A stretch of 64,000 bases of DNA from Istiophorus platypterus (GCA_016859345.1 CM029121.1:8211911-8275910); one strand, 5' to 3'; shown: positions 36,429-49,100, numbered from the stretch's first letter. A program made the numbers and translations. The notes: generated by a model not told the origin, from the letters alone.

Positions 36429-36872
36429 TAAAATGCTTAATCCTACAACTGACTGCTCTTTGGGAGCAACAATACCACACAGTTTTAAATGTTGATCGTT
36501 GTTATGCTATAGATTATGATACCTTCATTTAATTCTCATTAAGGTAATGGTGATAATAGGAAACTAACTGTATGTCGCTGATTAACCTGTAAACTGGTAG
36601 GCCTACATAGGTCCAGGATACTATTGGCTGATTACTGACTTCCAAGACCACAACACAACATCCAGAGTTTAATCAGCAATTCAATATTACTTACCGATTT
36701 ATTTCTAATCCATTCTGTGAAACAAATCAATGCAGGACAACTGAAAAGCAGAACCAATGAGGCTGAGATGTGATTTTCAGGCTTATCTGAAAGCTCAGCA
36801 GATGTTTCATGTTGTTGTCGCGACCGTATCCATCCGTTTGTGTAATTCTGTGTGTTTCTCACATATACTCAC

Positions 36873-36960
36873 TAACGAGCCGCCGCCGCCGCACCACCAC
36901 CAACGACAAGCATGAATTTCGCGCCCTGTATGTAAATAACTTCCGGTTTAAATAAACTAT
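36873..36960 (-). other. Candidate 5' non-coding exon of wee2 with upstream ORF
   Basis: On the minus strand a TTA/GTGAGT donor at 36872-36867 ends a GC-rich stretch, and a matching acceptor (TTGTAG) precedes the coding exon at 36442. The exon contains an ATG at 36913-36911 with a 13-codon frame (Met-Leu-Val-Val, Gly run, Ala run, Arg). Its stop would be completed across the splice junction as TA/G. The left limit of transcription is not known. Confidence 0.45.
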
Positions 36961-37500
36961 GCCGCCCCGGTTAACGCACCGAGCTCTCTGATTGGCTGAA
37001 TCCTTCCCTGAACGACACACCTGACTCCAGGAGGCCGATAATTGCATAAACAGTTTTATGCAGAGTCGCCATAAAAGACATAAACGTCTATTAATGCGGT
37101 GCTATATATGTAGGGATTATCACTAGGAAGCTGCTAATTTTTTATTTTTTATTTTTTTTTTACTAATCGAGGTAAAATAAAATAACATGAAAAAAAAACG
37201 AGGGACTTTGAACTAGGTTGTAAAAGTTGCTTTACACAGATTAATGGTCAGAGAATGTGCACTGTAGTTGAACCTCAGCATGAATGCTATGATAATATAT
37301 ATGAGTAAAATAAATAGCCCATAACTACAATTAGGTCACTTTTATGGAATAGTAATATAAACACGTGGACGGAAATCATCGACGTCATCAAAACAGTGAG
37401 GCAGGAGGAGGAGAAGGAGCCTGTCGGTGGATGTGACACGCTTACAAATACATAGGAACCAACGGAGCGAGGAGCAGGAGCCATGATCCAGCTCCAGGGG
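36961..37500. promoter_or_regulatory. Divergent promoter interval between wee2 and dennd11
   Basis: wee2 leaves on the minus strand and dennd11 on the plus strand, with about 650 bp between the wee2 non-coding exon and the dennd11 start codon. Both edges are GC-rich, but the middle (about 37080-37380) is AT-rich with A/T runs, so two separate core promoters are more likely than one shared CpG island. Confidence 0.4.
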
Positions 37501-37572
37501 CGTCTGTAGCCTGCTCGATCCCCCGGACGTCGGATCCTCCGTCTTACTTCTCTCCCCTCCCGTGTCCTCGGA

Positions 37573-37597
37573 AGCAGCAGCAGCAGCAGCAGCAGCG
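37573..37597 (+). repeat. (AGC)n tract in the dennd11 5' leader
   Basis: About eight AGC (CAG) units end 11 bases before the dennd11 start codon. Confidence 0.85.
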
Positions 37598-37608
37598 GCG
37601 GAGGCGCC

Positions 37609-40600
37609 ATGGTGGAGCAGTCGGACCGAGCCCCGCTGCTGGACTGGGAGGAGATCCCACCGCCCGACCCGAACCAGGCGGGCCTGCCGCCGCGGCCGCC
37701 GCCGCCACCGCCGACGACGGCGACGGCCGCGACGACGACGACGCTCCCGCCGCGGGACGGAGACGCCTCAGCGGAGAAAAGTTCGAAGGCAGACGGGCGG
37801 CGCACACCGACAGGCACCGCAGCTGGCGCTGGGTGGAGCAGCAGCAGCAGCACCACCACCTCCTCCTCCACCACCGCCGCCTCCTCCGCCGCCGTCGCCG
37901 TCACCAGCAGCCCGTTCAGGAGCCTGACAGCCGTCGTCGCCGGCGGCGACGGAAGCCCGGGCCGTCCGCGAACGGAGCTCCGTGGCCACGGGCGGACTCG
38001 CCCGGAGCCCCTCGGCGCGGACCGTAGCCTCCCCTTCCCCGGCCTCTCGTTGCGGGATCAGTGGGAAGAAAAGGACCAGATCGTGGCTGTGTTCGTTGTT
38101 ACCTTTGATACGAGATCGGGTGAGCAGGCAGACGGTAGCGAGAGCCCCTGAGCTTTAGTCTTTTATGTTTGAGATTCTCAGAGGCCGACTAGATAAACAC
38201 AGTTCCTGAAATGATCTCTCATTAGATGTTGTTATGTTGTAATGTCATGAGATGCTTTATGCGTTATATCAAGTCATGGGGCTGAAGGATATGCAGGTAT
38301 GGGTGTGGGGAAACAAACATCTAACGTCCACACATCCCACCGTGGTTAATAATAGTAATTTTGATGGGGCAACCCTGACAAAAGAAATGAACTTTCCTGG
38401 CCTGGCTTTACGGTTAAACACACCTCATAGCGCAAGTTAAGGCAAGAGTTGAGTAACTGAAGCAAAAGCGGCTGTAAAACGGGGAATTCATCCCATAAGA
38501 TGTGGGATCATATTTATCCAGAGACTGGATATAAAACACTTGTCAAACACAACAGAACACGACAGACCTGTTGGTTCAGCTTCATATACTTAAGAAGTCA
38601 GTGTTTAGATGGTTACAGTAGATGAGTGTGTGCTTTCTCACCGACCCCGTGACCTCTTGCTACTACCAGACAGAAGTGGAGAATTAGGGGAAGTGGTTAG
38701 AATGAAAGTAGTCAGTATGGGAAGTAACTTCATAATGTGTGTTTGTGTTTGTGAATGGCAGGAAATATGGTAGAGTGGTGCCTGCCTCATGACATCAACC
38801 TAGACGGAGTTGAATTCAAGTCAATGGCCAGCGGTTCCCATCGGATCACCAGTGACTTTATGTACGTACTCCCATCGGTCAAACCGCATGATGTTGCAGT
38901 TTTCAGGGGAGTGGGTCTCCTCATCCCTGTCAGAATCTGTCATTCTCGGTGTTTACTCCTGCTCTCTGTTCTACTTTCGGCCAGATATTTCCGTAAAGGC
39001 TGTTACTTTGGGCTGGCATGTTTTGCTAATATGCCTGTGGAGAGTGAACTAGAGCGAGGGGCCAGGATGAAATCTGTGGGAATTCTGTCACCCTCCTACA
39101 CTCTCCTTTACCGCTACATGCACTTCCTGGAGAACCAAGTCAGGTAAGTTAGCTTTGTATGCAAGTTACTTTTTGCCTCTCTGTCTTTTGTTTTTCTCAT
39201 TTTGTCAAATTTCCTTTCACTATTTATCTTGTTTACCTTGTTTATTTCTCACCCTATTGTGTTTACAAGTTTCTCTTTAGATGTCTACTTGCTGTACTTG
39301 CTTTTTTGTTTAAAATGTCCTCATCTATTAAGCATGAACCCAGGAATCCTACTTACAGCTATCAGGGCAGGAGCCAGTTTACAGTCTAAGCACAGAAGTG
39401 GAAAAAACCTTGACAGTGTCTCTTCTCCTCAGTAACTTTGCGTTTTTGCTTCAGTCCACTCACGAAAGCTTATCTCCTCATTTACTTTGTATAAATATAT
39501 AACATAGCCCTCATTTCAGGTTTCAAATGCAGAGTGATGAGGTTATAACTTAATTCAAGTGGATCTGAACTAATCTGATTGCAGTGTGAATGTCCAGCCT
39601 ACAGTTTAAGTGCGGTTACTGTGTCTTTACAGTCCCTCTGCAGTACCGCACAGATGCCTCCAATGGTAGGAGAAATATGTTAAGAATGAGTAGCCGAAGT
39701 GGTTAAATCAAGACTTTCATTACATTTAATGATTATATATAATAATTATATTTAATTCTTCATGAGCTGGGTGCACTGTAGAGCAATAAGGATGGATGAT
39801 GATCACGAGGAAGGCTAAAAACTGAACAGAAAACAGCATTTGATTTCATTATATGTGCTTAATTATAAAAATTTGAGAAAGCCTAGATGACTCACACATG
39901 ATATGTCCTTCTCCTACTCTTTCCCCTCTTCCCTCTCCTCCTCTTGCTCCTCTTCTTGTCTTAAAGACACCAGTTGCAGTGTCCAGGCCAGTATTCTCCA
40001 CTGGAGGCCTTCTATGAGGATAAGAAAGCTGTCCTTCCACCTACAGGATATGGCCTGGTCACCGCTGGTCCAACCTGGAGTGTTACTTCCATCAACCGCT
40101 GCATGCATCCCGAAATGAAGGTCTGAATTCAGCAGAATGCTTGTATATTTTTGCATGTTTGATCGGCCTCAGTGCCATAAAATCATCGACAACAAGAAAA
40201 AACCACAACAATTTCTATCACTGTTTGCTCTGTGCAGATCACCCACCCAGCTGGCTGCATGTCCCAGTTCATCCACTTTTTTGGGGAGCAGATCATGGTG
40301 CTCTGGAAGCTTGCCCTGCTTAGGAAACGTCTCCTCATCTTCTCCCCTCCACCTGTGGGTGTGGTCTGCTACAGGGGTAAGCATTTTAAACACACAGGCT
40401 TACACACACACACACACACACACTCACAGTCTGCCATGTAATCTGGTGTTATAACACAGATTCTGTCCTCATTTTTCTTTAACGAAAATTGCTCCGAATG
40501 TAATTCAATCTTCACTTGCATTCCCTCAGTGTATTGCTGTTGCTGCCTGGCTAATGTGTCTCTGCCTGGAATCGGTGTCTCTGTGCCTGAATTACGGCCT

Positions 40601-41490
40601 TTCTTCTACATCAACATAGCTGACATCACTGCCCTGGAAACAGAGATGTCATATGTGGCCTGTGAGTGAAGCTTTACTGTTGATAGTTCATTTACTACCA
40701 TTTGTAACCTATGGAAATAGTTCATTATACATGAACGCATTTTTACATGTCTTAAGGTACTACAGAGAAGATTTTTGAGGAGAAGAAAGACCTATACGAT
40801 GTCTACATTGATAACCAGAATGTGAAAACGCACAGAAACCAGTTGCAGCCGCTGCTCCGGCTGAATGCTGCAGATAAGGAGAAGTACAGGAAGCTGACTG
40901 AACAGAGGTACTCTAAAAATTGTAAAATACTGCTGAAATAGCCTTTTCTTTACTGTAAAATAAATTGTACTCGGTTCAGTTACAGTTTGTAAATTTTATC
41001 TGGGTTTTTGACATTAGTTATTATTTTCACTGTAAACACTGACATAATAATGGATGACAACTTTCTTTACAGGCAAATGTTGCTGTACTCTCAGGAGGTT
41101 GATGGAGACTGCACATCCAATGAAGAGGATCTTTTCATTGTGTGAGTCCCTGACAGGTGTTTTCACAGCTGTCAGTGTATTTGAGTCATAACCACGAGCT
41201 GGATGTTTAAGTAGAGTGATACTAAGATGTTGAATTTTTTTTTTTTAAATATGAGGAGCACAGCATGATGCAGTTTTCTCTAATCCTGCCCAAGGTTCTT
41301 CATGGAGCTGAATAACCGCATCTTCCAGACCCTGTCAGAGATAGCAGGGAGCACTGATCCCACCCTAACCACTGAGCATGTGCGAGCCATGGGGCTGGAT
41401 CCCCAGGGTGATCGCTCCTTCCTGGTTGACCTGCTGGAGGTGTACAGTATCGACGTCACCCTTGTCATAGACAACCTCTGTTGCCCCTGA
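37609..41490 (+). CDS. dennd11: DENN domain-containing protein 11 (LCHN)
   Basis: DENND11/LCHN is a DENN-module protein thought to act as a Rab guanine-nucleotide exchange factor; the exact Rab is uncertain to me. Nine coding exons: 37609-38119, 38762-38861, 38985-39143, 39967-40120, 40238-40376, 40530-40661, 40757-40907, 41073-41141, 41295-41490, giving 536 residues (human about 455). Near-invariant blocks include VAVFVVTFDTRSGNMVEWCLP spread over exons 1-2, SMASGSH, FGLACFANMPVESELERGARM, ITHPAGCMSQFI, LLIFSPPPVGVVCYR, VYCCCCLANVSLPGIG, IFEEKKDLYDVY and the end GLDPQGDRSF..VIDNLCCP. The start MVEQSDRAPLL matches the mammalian start MVEQ. The extra length is all in exon 1, where proline, threonine and serine runs from trinucleotide repeats lie between about residues 27 and 115. 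Confidence 0.95.
40401..40424. repeat. (CA)n microsatellite
   Basis: About 11 CA units just after exon 5 of dennd11. Confidence 0.85.
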
Positions 41491-43283
41491 GACGCCTGCT
41501 TCCCCCACCCTTCAGCCTGGGAAACTCAGGATGTCACTGGATTATCTGTGCCTTCAAGGCCCTCACACACCAAGACACTGAAGACACTGAAGACACTGCC
41601 TCCACCCTGGGGCTTCCTCTTTTGCCTGCTGTCCCCTCCTGGGTGTCTGTTTCCCCTCTACGTGTATCTCATCTGACCTGTGGAGACTTTTTCCAACCAG
41701 TGTATATGATAAGGACACTTAACGTTGGGGCACTGGTTCACGATGGCTGATAAACACCTGCCTGGCAGACCACATCGCTTGGCAGCTGCACACTCTAATA
41801 GCCTTCCACATCTTGTATCACTCTGTACTGTTTTTCTGTCAGAAATACTGTTCTCTTGTTTGTGCTTGTCAGACTTTGATTCCTGCTTAAGTGGTCAGGC
41901 TTTAAGCACTGGATGAATACATAAAAAGTCTTGATCATGGGTGGTAATTGCAGCAGGATGATTGCTCGTTCTCCACTCTATTCATCATTATGAAGAAAGG
42001 CAGTGACACATTTACAATCTCGCATCTATGTCAATCACTTATGGCTTTTCTGAAGAAAAGATTCATATAATCTGGAAAGGTTTTTAGTCCTTGAAAATGA
42101 ACGTGTGCTTCAAATACCTTTTATTGGAAATCCTAGTCTCCATGATGTGTGACAAATTCAACAACTTCAGAACTTCTGCTGTAATACCATACTTAGGTGT
42201 TCAAAATGTGTGTTTTGTCCTTGTAAAGCTCCTTATGGAATTAGAAAAATCTAAGCTTTTTGACCACTTTATTTGCCTTTGAAAAAGAAAGCAATATGAG
42301 CCTGTTTTGGTTGAAATTATCAGCCTTTTTAATGTATATTCAGCCTCACAGACATATGCTTACTACTTCTTTCACAACTTAAAGTTCAAACTAAAATATG
42401 TTGAGTACGATATCCTTTTTTTTTATAATGGGTAGGGTCAATAATTCTGAAGGGATAAGGGATGTCATGAAGTCTAAGTTCACATATATGCACCTTCAGC
42501 ACGAGGTGTATCTGATGATGTGTCTGATCACAGTTTAAGCGCAAGTGCTGTTAGGGGAGCATTCTGGAAACTTTCTGTCATGATATGTGTCTAATTTGTT
42601 GTAATTGGCAGAGGACAATTAATTGAATGTGACTTTATAAAACTAACTTCTCATGAATGCTGCACCATGTCCACCAGCGGACTATATTCTGATGCACACA
42701 GCAATGATGCTTGACTCTAAGGTTTTTTTTTATGCTACGTTTATGACATCTTCAACAGTCTGAGCCAGCAAGTGGTTTTGGAGTGGAGGGGGTTTGTGTG
42801 TTGTTGTAATACTTGTATACAGGCTTTGTTTTGTTTGCTTTTTTTTTTTTCACTAAACCAGAAGCTGGTTCATCAGCTGAAGCTAATATATCTCTTATGA
42901 TCCTGTTGAATGAAGAGTCCTTGATGGAGCTGTTTGTCGTTTACTTGTTGATCAATTTCAAAGACATCCTGTTCAGTTGTCTGTGTGGATGACAAAGATC
43001 TCTTTGTTGTTTTTGGAGATCTGGTAATGTCACGTTTAGGGCTGAGCAGGAGCCTTAACTCCTCCTCTGCAGGCAGATTCACAGAAAAGCCCCCGTCTGT
43101 TCTAGCGGAGGGTTTCTCTCATTCTTTTCATCACAGTCCCTATTCATTGAATCCAACTCCAGAGATGGGCCAACTGTGTCTTTTGAAATACTGCTGGCGG
43201 ACTGGTTTCACATTGCCAATCAGAGTGATAATTTGTTCCATGTTGGAACACGAGGCTGATGTTTGCCTCGAATAAAATTGGAA

Positions 43284-43571
43284 TAGTGGTTCTCAACCTT
43301 CTCATGGGCCCCCCGAGGCAAGCAAAAAACACCAAGTCATATTTTAAAACATGTCTCTATGTCGCTCTCTCTGGACATTGTTATGGGTAACTGCGCACTG
43401 TGTGTAAGTACACTGGGAAATTCCTTGTATGCACTAACTGACTTGGCCAATCAAAGTGATTCTGGTAAAACACTGGTAAAGACTGAGACCAGAAATATTC
43501 AATTCTTTCATTGCCACATTCCAAACATTGTTTTTTTTCGGGGGCCTTATATCTAAGGTTGAGAACTGCTA
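43284..43571. mobile_element. Short non-autonomous DNA transposon (MITE), hAT-like ends
   Basis: TAGTGGTTCTCAACCTT at 43284-43300 and AAGGTTGAGAACTGCTA at 43555-43571 are inverted copies matching at 15 of 17 positions. Inside them the ends again mirror each other (GGGCCCCCCGA against CGGGGGCC). The GTGGTTCTCAACC end resembles Charlie/MER5-type hAT termini. No 8-bp target duplication is visible; a TA on both sides would instead fit a mariner-type element. There is no transposase, so the copy is non-autonomous. It lies in the dennd11 3' UTR. Confidence 0.7.
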
Positions 43572-44251
43572 GTTTTATAACCTCTATCGTACCTTAACTT
43601 GACACCTGAGCAAGTAAAGGTGTTTTCTGGGTTGGTTAAAAAAAAAATAAAAGTGCATTAAGTGTTGTATATGACAGAAAGGGGCACTTAAGCTTTGTTG
43701 TTTAAATGGGGCCTTAAGGAAATGTGACTTTCTCAAACTTACTTCAGCAAAGTGACCGACTCATAACTGTATGTACATAAACGTTATTTGCTAAAAGATT
43801 AAGTACATTGTCCTTCGCACTAATGAATGACCTTACTTTCTCCAGTGAAACCTGTTGACTCTATCTGCTGTTTTCTTGCCTCTGATGGTGTTTGCTTTAC
43901 AGGTGTATGTCTAATGTAAAAGGGAATGTACACAACACTCACCACTGTATAAAATGCCTTCTATGTTGGGTCGTTCACAGGTGTGTACCAGCATTAGCTA
44001 AATGAATCGTTTGAACAGTGTGTCACTCTACTGAATGTCAAAGACAGCAAAAGAATTGCACACGTGCAGCTGCACATCCAAATAGTGTAACCGTTTTCCT
44101 CTTGATTGTAATTTAAATCAAGATTATTCACAGAATAACAATGAAGTCTTCACCTTTACTAATGTGAAACTCTGTAAGAGATGTCAGTAATGTACACATG
44201 AATTCAATAGCATGAGGAACCTTTAATGTCACTGTACTGCCATCATAAAAC

Positions 44252-44257
44252 AATAAA
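44252..44257 (+). promoter_or_regulatory. Poly(A) signal for dennd11
   Basis: AATAAA in the context CAATAAAACACTG, about 2.76 kb after the stop. A proximal AATAAA at 43271 offers a shorter form that would leave out the MITE. Confidence 0.5.
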
Positions 44258-44275
44258 ACACTGATACTGGTTATG

Positions 44276-45735
44276 CATCATCTAACCCTCTGCTTTAACC
44301 CTGCACAACTGTTTTCTTTTCCCTTTGTAATCCCAGTCTACCTACAGCCCTCCCTTCCCTTTCAAAACAGGATCACTGCTTTAATGCTTTCCAAGACACA
44401 CCTAAAGCACAAAACAACTTAGTGGATGACCTGGTCAAGATGGAGCTACTCATCTTCCTTCTGCCTTCCCCAGTGGTGCAAGAAGTATTAAGAAAGTAGC
44501 CATACCACTATGTCATAAAGCCACTTTGTCATACAAGTCATGCATTCCAGATTGTACATTAGCAAATCTGTATTTACAGCAAAACATAACCAAGGTAGCA
44601 CAAGTAAAAGCTTGATTTAGCAGAGAAATGTGCCCTGTGACTGTTTTACTATAATGTGTTTTACTATTTAATCATTATTACAGAGACTTTCATGTGTAAG
44701 TAATGTTTTACAGTTGTAGCAGGTTAAGGGTGGAGCTACTTTAAACTTCTTTTAAACTGGTAATTTGAAGGGGCAGTCCACTGGTTTCACACATATAGTT
44801 CAGTTCGGAGTTTGGAAGAGTTGACCCTTTAGGGAGGGAAATGGATTAATCAAAGATGCTATGCAGTTGCACCATGGGTAATGTAGGATTCAACATTTTG
44901 GAGCTTGCCTTATACCAGGGCCTAAAAGTCAGGACATCTCAGGGTTTGCTTCCCCAATTTTGTTATTTTCTGTCTCTTGTAATGTCCCAAAGTGCAATAA
45001 TAAACTACTCAACTATGCCTTTAATCTATAACAAAGGGCTATATTTTATTGTTAAACTGAAATTAAATTTATCTTTGTAAGTGGGGTCTTAATATACAGT
45101 GACTAGTAACTAAAGCTGTAAAACAAATGTGGTAGCATAAAAGGTACAAGATTTCCCCCAAGTACCTTAAATTTGTATTCAACTACATGTATATTCCATC
45201 CCTAATACCTTTTAAGATTTTTTTCCCTCACATTTGGCACATCCAAAATACTGAACAACCTAATATAAGAGGCCTAAAAATGCACCCACCAGCTTAATCC
45301 TGCACATTTGCTACCTACATCTTCCATCAAATGAGACCCAGACTCACCAAGCAGGGTGCCAAACTCCTGCTCCAAGCTCTTGAAACATATTGAGGATGCT
45401 GCAGCACTGCTATATTTTCAGATTTTTCCATGTACTTCCCTCCTGTCGAGTCTTCCAAGTCTAACAGCTATTCATATCTTGCAGTTTGTGCTCAGCTCCA
45501 TTGTTCACTTTCCTGTCTGGGGCAACTGGTTCATCACTCTGTTCTCGCCTCCCTTAAGGACTCTTCGACGGTGGAATGAGCTTCCCAGTCCTGACAGAAG
45601 CTTCAACTCCTACTTCATACCCTCACCTCCAGCCCTGTAACAAAAGCCTGTGCCCCTTATCTAAACTAGGAATCTGTTGAATTTAATAAAAACAGAATGG
45701 CATAGAAACACTATGTGTGGAATTGGACAGACAGT
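44276..45735. other. Intergenic interval between dennd11 and agk
   Basis: No gene is supported between the two convergent 3' ends. At 45356-45640 a 94-codon plus-strand frame ends in LRTLRRWNELPSPDRSF. The RWNELPS text recalls the tails of fish repeat-derived ORFs, but I cannot name a family. Confidence 0.4.
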
Positions 45736-45738
45736 ATT

Positions 45739-45744
45739 TTTATT
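45739..45744 (-). promoter_or_regulatory. Candidate poly(A) signal for agk
   Basis: AATAAA on the minus strand about 375 bases after the agk stop codon. Confidence 0.45.
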
Positions 45745-46117
45745 GACCAGGTTTAGATATGATGGCAACAGTAAACAATACAGTAAACATAAGCCCCTTT
45801 GTAAGACAACCTGTACAGGGGTTACTATCATAGAGGAACAAAGCCTTGGTCCTTTTACAGCCTGTAATGAAATCTTCTCCATCACTGTTAAAAATAAATC
45901 CAACTGAATATTTTATGTTAACATGTAGTAAAACAGACGGTTCAAACCACCAGCACTTCATGATCATTTATGACTGATGGCAAAGCAGAAATCTGCTTTC
46001 AACACAACTTCAGAGTTCCATGGCCTCTAGTTCTCTTGCCTGCTTCTTCTGTGTTTCTCTTGAAATCAGTTTTGTGTCCTGCTGTTCTTGACTTCATTCT
46101 GAATTTTTGTTTTCTCA

Positions 46118-49100
46118 TCATTGCATCTGTGAGAGGAGCTGCTTCCTGCGCTCTGCACTGATGAAGAAGAGTAGTTTCCGTGGCAACAGCCTTACCTCCA
46201 CAGGCATAGCCTCATACTCTTCGTTGTCAATGTTGTAGAAGCCGCTGGTACCCTTTGGAAACAGGATACACAGTTAAATGTTGAGACAAAAATTAGTGCA
46301 CTGCATTTTAGAAAGCAGATTGATTACTAAAATAAAACTAACAAAATTAACCAATCAGGGTTTCTGACCTCTGGAAGCTGAAGCCGGCAAGCACTGGCTT
46401 CCAGTTTTGTGGAGTTTTTTGTGAATACTGTTGCATCCTCTTCTTTTTTATTTCTATAATGAACAACAGTTATATTTGAATAAACCTGAACTTTGACATA
46501 TTTATTACTGCATCAGTATTCTCTGTTTCAGAAAACAACAACTGACCCGACATTGATGAACTCGCCCACAGTGAAGTCGCTGGGCTCTGCACAAATCATC
46601 AGGGAGTCATTTATGCGCTACAAGTTCAAATAAGCAGGAAAAAACAAACAAACAAAAAATAAATAAAACGAAGAGGAAAAAAAGGCAGATGGAGTTTAAT
46701 GGAATCTTGTCAAAGATTCATGCAAGGACTCAAGGTTTTTTAAGAAGAAGAACAAGGTGTTATAAATACAATTATTTTTGAACTGACCCTTTCCACTGGG
46801 TTTTTGTTGTGTGTTTGGATAAACAGCTCTAACGTCGACAGCTGCTGCTCCTCCCACTTCACCGGCTCCTCCACCTTTGGGGGCTCTGAACAAACACACA
46901 TACATACATAACCCAAAATACACAGTAAAACACAGTATTGTTGGGATCCCTGGGATTTTATTGCCATGCTGTGATCCAAGTACCAACGCACTCACATACA
47001 CACACACTCACCTTCAATGGGAGGGTTCCAGTAGTTCTTTAGTCTGCGGATGATACGATGGAGCAGATTTGGCCTGGGGGGCTTCTGCAGGGGCAGGTCA
47101 GGGGGCCTAAGGCTGGGGGCCGAGTAGGATACCGTGACATCCCGAACCAGGGGCCACTCCTGAGAGACATTTGACCACAATGTGTGATCAAAATACAGCA
47201 GCTATAGACTTATTTAACTGTATGTTGTGGACTAATAATTTAATGAGATACTGATATGATTGTTTGAAGAATTCTTTACTTAATATAAACCAAGGAATTA
47301 ATTTTGAGTTTAAATATGATACAGACATTGATTTGCTTGAAAAAAGATGCATCAACATATGATCATCATCAATGCTTGCCAATATACTGAGAGATTTTAT
47401 ATTTATTTTTATTGGCACATTTTCCCATAGCAGTGTCTACACTTCAGCAATTGTTAGACAATTAACTCTCCAACAGCTGCCTCAGGATCTTTATGCAGGG
47501 CTCGGCAGTATAACATCACCTACAGCAGGCTGTAATATTCCCCTTTGTATAATCTTAGTGATTGTCTTTCCTTGGACCACTTTGAATATTAGTCCTAGTA
47601 GCTTTACTTTAGGAAGACATTTTTTAGCATCTAAATTCTTGTTGCCTAAACCATTCCCTCTTTACTCCAGTGTCATTGACAGATGTTCTACTGATATTTC
47701 CTAATATTTTCCCAATTGTTTTTGGGTCCCCTAATACAACTACCAATGTTTTTTCTTTGTTGATTTCTGACGGCAGACTTGAAGCTCTGCAATGTGAAAT
47801 TCTTATATGGTCATTTTTAAGCCTGTCTGAAACAAGCTACTTATAATAATTTTGTGCAGGTAAGAGAGTTTGGTGAAATGTATTTGGAACATTTGTAAAA
47901 AAAGCTTCACAGTAAAAAGTATGAGAATTTAAGATCAAGAATATGAAAATATTCTTGCATGAGGCCGAATGTCTTTGAAGAAAAATATAATATATTATTG
48001 TCAGATATGGGAAATAATAAAGAGAAGCATTTAAATTGTGATATTTTAAGTGACATTGTGGATGATTTAAAGTCTCAGTGGTAACCTAGACAACAGGTCT
48101 TTAAAGTACAGTGACTCAATATGCTGTCATGGGTTTCCAGTATCAGACAGGTTATAGCTTGAAGTACTGTCTTACCCTTAGAGTACTAAACCAATGTGCG
48201 GCATTTGTCTTCAGTGGCCCGAGGTACCAATATCTGTGGGGAAAGATCAGGGTTACAGTATGTGTGGGGGATAACGTTATCATTGTTTTCCCAATGCTGC
48301 AGTCTGAGTGAAGTAAACTCACTTGCTGATTGTTGCAGCCACATCTCTAAAAGCACCCCAACGCAGTCCCATCAGAGCAAAGACTGGCTGCTCTTTCTCC
48401 CCCTACAAAAAACACACACACACACACACACAAATACATTCAAATTCCTCTCTAGGTACTAATACATAATTTACTGCACTGCAAAAACGAAACAATTATC
48501 TTTAATGACAATTTAATTTAATAAACTTATAAGAAAGGCATTTTATGAATTGTGACATTATTTCAATTGTTAAATTATCTGTTAATTTCGCATTAAAACA
48601 AATACTGACTTAAGCAAGTATCTGCATTCAAGATATCAGACATTAACTTCACAACTTTAAGGGCACTGCAGATTGAACAGAAGCAGTTTCTTACTTTAAT
48701 TTGCAGCACATCCAGAGGTACAGTTTCTCCCTTCAGAATAGAAAGTGTTGCAGATGTAATGTCTCTGGAAAATTTAAAGGGTGTATAGATGAGTGTAAGT
48801 TACTTATATGGAAATACATAGTGTACATTTACCCAGTTAAACACATTCAATAAACAGCTCATCATGGGGGTTGTGTGTTGATAGAATTTAGCTCTTTAAG
48901 AATGATTTTTGATATGATTACTTACTTGACCTTGTTGTCAGTGAGGAGGTGAAGACTTGGACTCAGGGAATTGTGAGAGCCCAGTGGAATGAATCCAATC
49001 GGTGTGTTACTGAATGTGTCCTGTAATCAGAAAGACAAGAAAAAAAAGATTAATTTCTCCATGTCTTGTTCAGCTGTTAACCAAAATAGATTGACGCAGT

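Larger units (their letters stand above)
41491..44275 (+). other. Long 3' UTR of dennd11
   Basis: About 2.8 kb of non-coding sequence follows the stop and ends near an AATAAA at 44252-44257, with another hexamer at 43271-43276. It contains three tandem AAGACACTG units (41572-41598) and an inserted transposon-like repeat (43284-43571). Open frames in the region are short and unlike known families. Confidence 0.5.

Noticed and set aside
37287..37904. 205-codon minus-strand frame opposite dennd11 exon 1
   Set aside because: It arises from trinucleotide repeats read in reverse (Val/Gly/Leu runs). The plus strand carries the conserved dennd11 start.
48111..48462. Plus-strand frames across agk exons 8 and 9
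   Set aside because: They are antisense shadows of agk coding exons and intron, without independent support.
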